Both the position numbers and the translations under genes were made by a program. A DNA stretch of 64,000 nucleotides from Paraoerskovia sediminicola. Its GTDB lineage: Bacteria; Actinomycetota; Actinomycetes; Actinomycetales; Cellulomonadaceae. Positions 57,110-64,000 of this stretch are shown in pieces. The notes beneath the pieces were generated by a model. It searched no databases. It was not told the origin of the DNA and was given only the letters and a program-made list of their open reading frames with translations. The stretch is from contig NZ_AP027729.1 of NCBI RefSeq assembly GCF_030296575.1, positions 1,922,001 through 1,986,000 on the forward strand, written 5' to 3'. The stretch's first letter is position 1. Each line of letters begins with the position of its first letter.

Positions 57110-58521
57110 ATGGGCTGGGGCGCACGGGCCGGTGGAGCCGTCGCCGTCGTCCTCGCGCTCACCGGTGGCTATCTCGCGGCCGACGCGTACGACCTGGTGC
57201 CCGGTCTGCTGACCGTCGAGCCGGTCCCGGAACCTGCGGCGCCGTTCCCGGACGCGCCGGGCGCCGTCCTCGGCGCAGTGCCGACCGTCGCGCTCCCCGG
57301 ACTCGACCCCGACGCACCCACGCCGGCGTCGTCGTCGGTGCAGGCGAAGGTCGACGACCTCGTCGCCGACTCCCGCGTCACCGGCAAGTACGGCGTCCTC
57401 GTCCTGGACCAGGCCACGGGGAGACCCTCGGGTCGAGCGGGGCGTCGAGGCTCCTCGCCCCCGCCTCGACCCAGAAGCTGCTCACCGGAGCGGCGGCGCT
57501 CTCGGTCCTCGACCCCGAGGCGACGCTCCCTACGCGCGTCGTGCAGTCCGAGGTCGGTGACGGCCTCGTCTACCTCCAGGGCGGCGGCGACTTCCTGCTC
57601 GCGCCCGGCGCCGGCGACCCGGTCGCGGTGAACGGCAGGGCCGGGCTGGGGGACCTCGCCGACCAGGTCGCCGCCGAGCTCCGGCTCACTGGCGAGACGA
57701 CGGTGCGTGTAGCGCTCGACGACTCGCTGTTCGACGGGTCGCTCGTCTCGCCCGCCTGGGACGAGAGCGTCGTGAACCGCGGCTTCGTCGCACCGGTCAC
57801 CGCGCTCGCCGTCGACGCGGCGCGGCTGGACGAGGAGAAGTACGCCCAGCGTGCCGCAGACCCGTCGATGGCCGCGGCGAAGACGTTCGCCGAGGCGCTC
57901 GAGGACCGAGGGATCGAGGTCTCCGGCAGCCCCGTGCGGGCCACGGTCCCGACCGGGACGACCGAGCTGGGCAGCGTCTCGTCCGCCCCCGTGCGTCAGC
58001 TCGTCGACTACTTCCTCCAGGAGTCCGACAACTCGATCACCGAGGTCGTCGGCCGGCTGGTCGCGATCGAGTCCGGCCTGCCCGCGACGTGGACCGGCGC
58101 GACGCGAGCCGTCGTGGCCGCGACCGGGCGTCTCGGCGTCGACACGACCGGGATGACCCTGGCCGACCTCAGCGGGCTCGCCGACGGGTCCCGGGTCAGC
58201 GCCGACCAGCTCGGGCACGTCCTCCAGGCGATGACGAACCCCGAGCTCGACCGGCTCCGCAGCGGTGCGGTCGGGCTGCCCGTCGGCGGTCTCACGGGGA
58301 CGCTCAGCGAGCGGTTCGTGGGCGAGCCCGCCGCAGGGCTCACGCGCGCCAAGACCGGTTCGCTGCGCGACGTCACGGCGCTCGCGGGGACCGTGATGAC
58401 CGCGGACGGCCGCATGCTCACGTACGTCATCGTCGTCGACGACACGAAGGAACCGTTCGGCGCGATGCTGATCTTCGACGACTTCGTCGACGAGCTCGCC
58501 TCGTGCGGCTGCGGCGGCTGA
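57110..58521 (+). CDS. dacB: D-alanyl-D-alanine carboxypeptidase/endopeptidase (PBP4, DacB), frame break in data
   Basis: About 470 residues when repaired. N-terminal signal or anchor ([16 protein letters not shown]). Penicillin-binding motifs: STQK (Ser about 120), SDN (in [14 protein letters not shown]) and KTG ([15 protein letters not shown]). The frame breaks in the G run at 57418-57421; one added G gives [15 protein letters not shown] and the active-site motif. Trims peptidoglycan stem peptides outside the cell. In actinobacteria dacB precedes tilS-hpt-ftsH, as here. Confidence 0.92.
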
Positions 58522-58534
58522 CCGAGCCCGTCCG

Positions 58535-60445
58535 TCAGGCGGCGACCCGACGGAACCGCACCCGCGCACCCGGGGCGAGGTGCGCCGTCCGAGGCAGGTC
58601 GTGGTCGGCGACCACCGCGACGACCGGATAGCCGCCCGTGACCGGGTGGTCGGCGAGCAGCAGCACCGGGTCACCCTCCGGAGGGACCTGGAGCGAGCCC
58701 CGCGCGATCGGTTCGCTCGGCAGCTCCGTGCCCGCCCGGGTCGTCCGGCGCACGAGCGGTCGCGCGCCCGCCAGCCGCGCGCCGACCCGGTCCGCCGCCG
58801 CGGTGATCTCCCAGTCCTGGGCGAGCAGGAGCGCCACCGACCCGTCGTCGAACCAGTCGTCCCGCGGGCCGAGGACCACGTCGAGGACGGTGACGTCCGA
58901 CACGTCCGATGCGCCCGACGGTGCCGCGCCGTCCCGCCGTTCGACGGTGGAGCCGGCCGGTCGGTCCGACCCGGAGCCGGATGCGGTGCCCGTGCCGGGG
59001 GATCCAGCCGGTGCCCGGCGTGGGCTCGTGCCCACGGCGACGGTGTCGCCGTCGCGCAGCGGCCGCGGCCCGAGCCCGGAGAGGACGTCCGTCGACGCGC
59101 TCCCGAGGACGCGCGGGACGTCCACCCCGCCCCGCACGGCGACGTAGGTGCGGAACCCGCGCACCGGTGCGGCGATCGTGACCGTGTCCCCGTCGTCGAG
59201 CTCCACCGTGCCCGGGGTGCTGAACCTGCTCTCCGGGCCGTCCGGACCCGAGCCTGCCCGAGCGACCGAAACCGTCGTCTCGGCGCCGGTGACGGCGACC
59301 GTCACCGGCCCCTCGGCGCGCAGCGTCGTCGGGCCCGACGCGACCTCCAGTCCCGCCGCGTCGTCGGAATTCCCCACGGCACGGTTCGCCCGGCGCAGCG
59401 CCGGCGCGTCGAGCGCGCCCGAGCGCGTCACGCCCAGGTGCGCGACGGCGTCCCGCCCGAGGTCCTCGACCAGGACCGGGTAGGTGGTCCGGGTGACCGT
59501 GATCGCCGGGCGTCGGACGGCGTCCGGCACCCCGGCGGGTCCGTCGCCCGCGGCGTGGGGACGGTCGGGCGGGCCGCCGGTGCGGACGGTCCCGGGACCG
59601 CTGCCGGGATCGCGGACGCGGTCCAAGACTGGGGTGCTGCCGGCGGGGTCGGTACTGGACTCGACGAAGCGGACCGTGGAGCCCGGGACCAGCAGCGCCG
59701 GAGGGTCGCGTTCGAGGTCCCACATCGGCAGGTCCGTGGTGCCGATCAGCTGCCAGCCGCCCGGGCTCTCGCGCGGGTAGACGCCGCTGAACGGGCCGGC
59801 GAGCCCGACGGCGCCCGCCGGGATGCGCGTGCGGGGCGAGTCGCGACGGGGGACGTCGAGCCCGGCGTCCCCGGCGAGGTAGGCGAACCCCGGAGCGAAC
59901 CCCGTGAACGCGACCCGGTACGGCGTCGAGGTGTGCCGACGGACGACCTCCTGGGGCGTGACGCCCAGCAGGTCGGCGACCTCCGCGAGGTCCGCGCCGT
60001 CGTAGCGGACCGGGACGACGACCTGGTCCGGGTCCCGCACGCCGGCGGAGGGGTCGGCGGATGGGTCGGGGTCAGGGTGCGCAGACGGGTCCGCAGACGG
60101 GCTCCCGGCCGGGTTCGCCTCCGAGTCCGCGGGCGCCGGGTCCGGGGTCGTCGCGTCCGAGGCGGGTGCGTCCCACCTGGGCGCGGAGCGCTCCCGGACG
60201 ACTGAACGCACGTCGACGGGGGCAAGACCTGCGGCAGGCGTCCGCGCCGGTGTGTCCAGGCCTGGCTCCGGCCGGGCGCTGGGCGAACGGTCGAGCCGCA
60301 CGAGCACCGTCGCGGCGCCGACGACGGTCTCGACGACCTCCGGGAGCGCGCCGAGCCGCTGCGCGACCGAGATCGGGTCGCCGTCGCCCGAGGCCTCGTC
60401 GAGCTCGACGATCAGCGCCCGGGATCCCGCCTCGAGGATGCGCAC
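58535..60445 (-). CDS. PxpB-PxpC fusion, 5-oxoprolinase subunits (KipI-KipA type)
   Basis: 636 residues in one chain. The N-terminal KipI/PxpB half (to about 280) has [52 protein letters not shown] and [15 protein letters not shown], with a Pro/Asp-rich insert at about 85-135. The C-terminal KipA/PxpC half (about 320-636) has [39 protein letters not shown] and [13 protein letters not shown]. Together with PxpA these hydrolyse 5-oxoproline to glutamate; no pxpA is in the window. GTG follows GGGAGG. A minisatellite lies just upstream. Confidence 0.9.
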   Translation of the reverse strand: MRILEAGSRALIVELDEASGDGDPISVAQRLGALPEVVETVVGAATVLVRLDRSPSARPEPGLDTPARTPAAGLAPVDVRSVVRERSAPRWDAPASDATTPDPAPADSEANPAGSPSADPSAHPDPDPSADPSAGVRDPDQVVVPVRYDGADLAEVADLLGVTPQEVVRRHTSTPYRVAFTGFAPGFAYLAGDAGLDVPRRDSPRTRIPAGAVGLAGPFSGVYPRESPGGWQLIGTTDLPMWDLERDPPALLVPGSTVRFVESSTDPAGSTPVLDRVRDPGSGPGTVRTGGPPDRPHAAGDGPAGVPDAVRRPAITVTRTTYPVLVEDLGRDAVAHLGVTRSGALDAPALRRANRAVGNSDDAAGLEVASGPTTLRAEGPVTVAVTGAETTVSVARAGSGPDGPESRFSTPGTVELDDGDTVTIAAPVRGFRTYVAVRGGVDVPRVLGSASTDVLSGLGPRPLRDGDTVAVGTSPRRAPAGSPGTGTASGSGSDRPAGSTVERRDGAAPSGASDVSDVTVLDVVLGPRDDWFDDGSVALLLAQDWEITAAADRVGARLAGARPLVRRTTRAGTELPSEPIARGSLQVPPEGDPVLLLADHPVTGGYPVVAVVADHDLPRTAHLAPGARVRFRRVAA

Positions 60446-60472
60446 GGTGGTCGGCCTCCCTCTCGCTATCCG

Positions 60473-60560
60473 TCATGCGTCATGCGTGTCATGCGTGTCA
60501 TGCGTGTCATGCGTGTCATGCGTGTCATGCGTGTCATGCGTGTCATGCGTGTCATGCGTG
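60473..60560. repeat. Minisatellite: nine perfect TCATGCGTG copies plus a partial
   Basis: Nine identical tandem copies of TCATGCGTG fill 60480-60560, with a 7-base partial copy before them. It lies about 27 bases upstream of the pxpBC start, between that gene and the divergent metalloprotease, so it may sit in the pxpBC promoter region. The unit length of nine keeps helical phase near one turn only approximately. Perfect identity suggests recent expansion. Confidence 0.95.
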
Positions 60561-60761
60561 TCACAGCCGCGACGCGGTCGTGTCCGTACCGCGTCGGTGA
60601 GGCGCCCGTGCTGCACCAGCCCGGACCAGCCCGGAACCACGACGAGACATGCCGGGCCGTGTCATGCGGCACCGCGGCCGAGCGGGCCACAAGGGTATCC
60701 AGGTCACGAGGCAGGGGCACCGCGGTCGGGCGGTGTCTGCAGCGCCGGATACCGTGGCCGG

Positions 60762-61859
60762 GTGACGAACACCTCTGTCCAGGTCGTCGACTGGCGAGCC
60801 GCGGCCCAGATCGCCGGGCGCGTAGCGAACCCCGGGCCCGTCGGCACCCGCGACGAGCTGGAGTCCCTGGTCGCGGGCCTCCGCGAGGCGGCGGCGCGCG
60901 CCGTGCCCGAGGTGCTCGACGTGACCGGCATGCGACCCGCGCCCGAGTCCCTCGCCACGAGCGACACGCTGTCCCAGGTCTCGGTGGTGGATCGTCCAGG
61001 CTGGGCGCTCGCGAACACGCAGGTCATGGACCTCATGACCCGACCGCTGGCCGAGGGGCTCTCCGCGTCCGAGAGGTCGCAGCTCGCGGCGCCGCTGCCG
61101 AGCCTCCTGGGCGCCGCCCAGGTGGGGGCGGTCCTCGCTGCGCTGTCGAGCCGGGTGCTCGGCCAGTTCGACCCGTACGCCGCCGGCCCCGACGCACTCG
61201 GCCGGCTCCTGCTGGTCGCCCCGAACGTCCTCGCGGCGGAGCGCTCACTGCGGGTCCGCCGCCGGGACTTCCGGCTCTGGGTGTGCCTCCACGAGCAGAC
61301 GCACGCGCTGCAGTTCGCCGCGGCGCCGTGGCTCCCGGCGCACCTCTCCGAGCGGACCGGGAGGCTCCTGACGGACATGGCGGCGCGGTCCAGGGACCTG
61401 ACCGCCGGCCGGTGGAGCGAGCGGGCCGGCGCCGTCGGCCGAGGGCTCGTCAACGCCGTGCACGGGACGGACGGACCCTTCGTCGCGGGCTTCCTGACGC
61501 CGGACCAGCGCCGCGTGTTCGACGACGTCACGGCGGTCATGTCGCTCCTGGAGGGGCACGCCGACGTGGCGATGGACGCGGTCGGGCCGAAGGTCGTGCC
61601 GACCGTCCGGCAGATCCGGCGACGCTTCGAGCAGCGTCGCGACGGCGCAGGCCGTGGGGCGTTCGACGGGTTGCTGCGCAGGTTCCTCGGGATGGAGAGC
61701 AAGCTCGCCCAGTACCGGGACGGTGCGGCGTTCGTGCGCGCGGTCGAGAAGAGCGTGGGCCGCGACGGGTTCAACGCCGTCTGGACCTCTCCGGACACGC
61801 TGCCGACGGCGAGCGAGATCGCGGAGCCCGCCGCCTGGGTCGCCCGCGTGCACGGCTGA
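60762..61859 (+). CDS. Zinc-dependent metalloprotease (zincin, TIGR03624 type)
   Basis: 365 residues. Actinobacterial zincin-like family with [14 protein letters not shown] (HExxH, His177, Glu178, His181) and the third-ligand region [15 protein letters not shown]. Substrate unknown; once called coenzyme F420 biosynthesis-associated. TACCGT ends exactly six bases before GTG, a predicted leaderless start. Two bases separate it from tilS, and the dacB-protease-tilS-hpt-ftsH order is conserved in actinobacteria. Confidence 0.9.
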   Translation: MTNTSVQVVDWRAAAQIAGRVANPGPVGTRDELESLVAGLREAAARAVPEVLDVTGMRPAPESLATSDTLSQVSVVDRPGWALANTQVMDLMTRPLAEGLSASERSQLAAPLPSLLGAAQVGAVLAALSSRVLGQFDPYAAGPDALGRLLLVAPNVLAAERSLRVRRRDFRLWVCLHEQTHALQFAAAPWLPAHLSERTGRLLTDMAARSRDLTAGRWSERAGAVGRGLVNAVHGTDGPFVAGFLTPDQRRVFDDVTAVMSLLEGHADVAMDAVGPKVVPTVRQIRRRFEQRRDGAGRGAFDGLLRRFLGMESKLAQYRDGAAFVRAVEKSVGRDGFNAVWTSPDTLPTASEIAEPAAWVARVHG

Positions 61860-61861
61860 CC

Positions 61862-62984
61862 ATGGTCGGTCCGCCGGCAGAGGTCGCCGCCGCCAGGCGC
61901 GCGGTGCGGGAGGTCCTGGCCACCGAGGCCACAGATGCCGCAGAGCCCGGCGGCGGCCTGGTGCTGGTCGCGTGCTCCGGCGGCGCCGACTCCTCGCGCT
62001 CGCGGCGGCCGCCGCCTTCGAGGCCGCGTCCTCCCGGCGACGCGCGTCGTCCGGCGCCCCGGGTGCTTGGCGCGCGGGCGCGATCGTGGTCGACCACGGG
62101 CTGCAGGTCGGGTCGCGCGCCGTGGCCGAGCGCGCGGCCGAGCAGTGCCGGTCCCTCGGGCTCGACCCGGTCGAGGTCGTCCCGGTGGCGGTCGGTGAGC
62201 ACGGCGGGTCCGCCGGGCCGGAGGGGCGGGCCAGGGGCGCGCGGTACGCGGCGCTCGCCGACGCCGCGACGCGGCACGGCGCCTCTGCGGTCCTGCTGGG
62301 GCACACCCTGGACGACCAGGCGGAGTCCGTGCTCCTGGGTCTCGCCCGCGGCTCGGGGCCCGCTCGCTCGCCGGCATGCCCGCCCTGCGGGGCGTGTACC
62401 GCCGGCCGTTCCTCGGCCTCCGCCGGTCCGACACGGAGGCCGTCTGCCGCGCGTCAGGCCTGGATCCCTGGCACGACCCGACGAACGGGGTGACGGGCGC
62501 ACGGACCGGCGGGACGTCGTCCGACCTCCCGCTGCGCTCGCGGATGCGGCACGAGGTCCTGCCGGTCCTGGGTGACGTGCTCGGCCCCGGTGTCCCCGAG
62601 GCGCTCGCGCGCAGCGCCGACCTCCTGCGGGACGACGCCGACGCGCTCGACGCGATCGCGGCCGAAGCACTGGACCGGGCCCTGGACCGGCCACAGGACA
62701 GGACCCAGGACGGGGCCCAGGGCCGGGCGCGCGCCCCGGGTGACGGGACCCTCCCCGTGCTCGCCCTCGTCGTCGCGGAGCTGCTCCCGCTGCTCCGCGC
62801 CGTCCGGCGTCGTGCCCTGCGCGCGGCGGCCGTCGACGCCGGGGCCCTCCCCGGGTCGCTGTCGGCGGCCCACGTCGACGCGCTCGACGCGCTCGTCGTC
62901 GACTGGCGGGGGCAGGGCGCGGTGCACCTCCCGGGTGGCGTCCGGGCCCAGCGGCGATGTGGCAGGCTGGTCTTCGCAGCGTGA
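61862..62984 (+). CDS. tilS: tRNA(Ile)-lysidine synthase, two frame breaks in data
   Basis: About 374 residues when repaired. PP-loop ATPase that makes lysidine at C34 of tRNA-Ile(CAU), essential. P-loop [17 protein letters not shown], then [53 protein letters not shown] and [18 protein letters not shown]. Breaks at about 61992 (one C missing) and at 62355-62358 (one G missing). Because the gene is essential these are consensus errors. An insert rich in Asp/Gln/Arg repeats (about residue 275-300) is unusual. Confidence 0.93.
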
Positions 62985-63014
62985 CCGCGCACCGACACAC
63001 CCCTTGGAGCACTC

Positions 63015-63572
63015 GTGGAATCGTCCGACCTCGGTAGCGACATCTCGTCCGTCCTGCTCAGCGAGGAGCAGCTCCAGACCCGTCTCGGCGAGATGGCCGA
63101 GCAGATCGACCGCGACTACGCCGGGAAGGACCTCCTGCTCGTCGGCGTCCTCAAGGGCGCCGTCATGGTGATGGCCGACCTCTCGCGGCGCCTCGAGCAC
63201 CGGGTCCAGATGGACTGGATGGCGGTGTCGTCCTACGGGTCCGGCACCAAGTCGTCCGGGGTCGTGCGCATCCTCAAGGACCTCGACAGCGACCTCCAGG
63301 GCCGCAACGTGCTGATCGTCGAGGACATCATCGACAGCGGGCTGACCCTCTCGTGGCTCCTGTCGAACCTGCGCAGCCGGGGCCCGGAGTCGGTCGAGAT
63401 CGCAACGATGCTCCGTAAGCCCGAGGCGGCCAAGGTCGAGGTCGACGTCCGCTACGTCGGCTTCGACATCCCGACGGAGTTCGTCGTCGGCTACGGCCTC
63501 GACTACGCCGAGCTCTACCGGAACCTCCCGTTCGTCGGGACTCTCGCGCCGCACGTCTACTCCGGGAGCTGA
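63015..63572 (+). CDS. hpt: Hypoxanthine phosphoribosyltransferase
   Basis: 185 residues. Purine salvage enzyme. The PRPP loop is [16 protein letters not shown], the flexible loop is [13 protein letters not shown], and the substrate region is [15 protein letters not shown] with [20 protein letters not shown] follows CTTGGAG. In the conserved tilS-hpt-ftsH order. Confidence 0.96.
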   Translation: MESSDLGSDISSVLLSEEQLQTRLGEMAEQIDRDYAGKDLLLVGVLKGAVMVMADLSRRLEHRVQMDWMAVSSYGSGTKSSGVVRILKDLDSDLQGRNVLIVEDIIDSGLTLSWLLSNLRSRGPESVEIATMLRKPEAAKVEVDVRYVGFDIPTEFVVGYGLDYAELYRNLPFVGTLAPHVYSGS

Positions 63573-63685
63573 CCGGGCGGTCCACGCCCTCGGCGAACAT
63601 TCAGGGAACGTCGAGCCGGAGCGTGTAGTTTCGGTCGCGGAATCGTTGTGCACACGGAGGGAAGCGGGGTAGTGCCCCGCCGTCG

Positions 63686-64000
63686 ATGAACGCCAAGAAG
63701 ATCTTCAGTGGTCCGTACGTCTGGATCGTCCTCGGGCTCCTCCTCCTGTGGCTGGGCTGGGTGACGTTCAGCACGCCCTCGGTGCAGCGCATCGACACGT
63801 CGCAGGGGCTCGAGCTCCTCGCCGGTGACACCGTGGACGAGGCGCTGATCGTCGACGGCGACCAGCGCGTGCGGCTCACGCTCTCCGAGGACTTCACGTT
63901 CGAGGACCCGGACGGCGACGAGCAGAACCGCGGCGACGAGGTCGAGTTCTTCTACGTCCAGCCCCAGGGCGAGGAGGTCGTCGACGCCGTCACGGCCGCC
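63686..64000 (+). CDS. ftsH: ATP-dependent zinc metalloprotease FtsH, N-terminal part
   Basis: Only the first 105 residues are in the window. The N-terminal transmembrane helix (YVWIVLGLLLLWLGWVTF) and the start of the extracytoplasmic FtsH_ext domain (VQRIDTSQGLELLAGDTVDE, FFYVQPQGEEVVDAV) are visible. The AAA and HEXXH parts lie beyond the edge. Identification rests mainly on this N-terminus and on synteny with hpt. A short GCGGGG/CCCCGC stem lies just before the ATG. Confidence 0.9.
   Translation, partial: MNAKKIFSGPYVWIVLGLLLLWLGWVTFSTPSVQRIDTSQGLELLAGDTVDEALIVDGDQRVRLTLSEDFTFEDPDGDEQNRGDEVEFFYVQPQGEEVVDAVTAA

Noticed and set aside
60473-60560. CRISPR-like array
   Set aside because: Units are 9 bp, contiguous and without spacers; this is a minisatellite.
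61862-62984. Programmed frameshifting in tilS
   Set aside because: Two independent single-base losses in one essential gene, matching the same error pattern elsewhere, favour sequencing error.

Overview
The window is high-GC (over 70 percent by eye) actinobacterial chromosome. GTG starts and NTGA-type stop/start overlaps are frequent, and several genes are typical of the phylum: a SigK/RskA-type sigma/anti-sigma pair next to a fasciclin lipoprotein, GlnR, a GlxR-like Crp regulator, a DinB/mycothiol-type protein, DUF4395/DUF2516/DUF4012/DUF5995 proteins and the tilS-hpt-ftsH block. A member of the Micrococcales close to Cellulomonas/Cellulosimicrobium is my best guess (inference). No rRNA, CRISPR array, phage or plasmid backbone is visible.

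Layout. 1-8.6 kb: PrmC-like methyltransferase, a DAHP synthase behind a Trp/Tyr leader peptide, the sigK-rskA-like pair, a second methyltransferase, a fasciclin lipoprotein, and a Vps62-domain membrane protein. 8.6-13.4 kb: GntR regulator plus prpDBC (2-methylcitrate cycle), a strong terminator and tRNA-Pro(CGG). 13.5-20.3 kb: phosphoesterase, PBP1A, DUF4177, RidA, Crp-family regulator, endonuclease III, alpha/beta hydrolase. 20.3-25.3 kb: glnR and a thioredoxin/DUF4395/DsrE/FABP/YgfZ neighbourhood resembling the Mycobacterium tuberculosis Rv0813-Rv0818 region. 25.3-29.9 kb: FUSC protein, a Phd-VapC toxin-antitoxin pair, DUF2516, asparaginase, dtd, LPXTG surface protein. 30.1-35.8 kb: a foreign island with a 5'-truncated RHS polymorphic toxin, an overlapping candidate immunity gene in lower-GC DNA, then ISL3 and IS630 remnants flanking a second RHS fragment. 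35.8-43.3 kb: DUF4012 protein, OsmC, and a divergent TetR/epimerase versus degenerate-ABC/YhgE-Pip locus with two palindromic operators. 43.3-53.1 kb: lipoprotein, FAD/Fe-S oxidoreductase fusion, nitroreductase, MTH1187 protein, RAMA-domain protein, hydrolase, quinone reductase, DUF5995 and a DinB-like protein. 53.2-58.5 kb: metX, metY with a poly-cysteine leader peptide, ppa, dacB. 58.5-64 kb: PxpB-PxpC fusion with a 9-bp minisatellite at its 5' side, metalloprotease, tilS, hpt, start of ftsH.

Two cis-regulatory systems stand out. metY is preceded by a leaderless ORF encoding MTCRMCCC and by RNA arms that can hide or free its Shine-Dalgarno sequence. The DAHP synthase gene is preceded by a leaderless ORF containing Trp-Tyr-Trp, whose own codons are complementary to the Shine-Dalgarno of the enzyme gene. 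Both look like amino-acid-sensing attenuators.

Data-quality warning. At least 17 coding regions or segments show a frame break, and every one is repaired by adding a single base, usually in a run of G or C. Essential tilS carries two. I treat these as consensus sequencing errors rather than biology and annotate the reconstructed genes across them.
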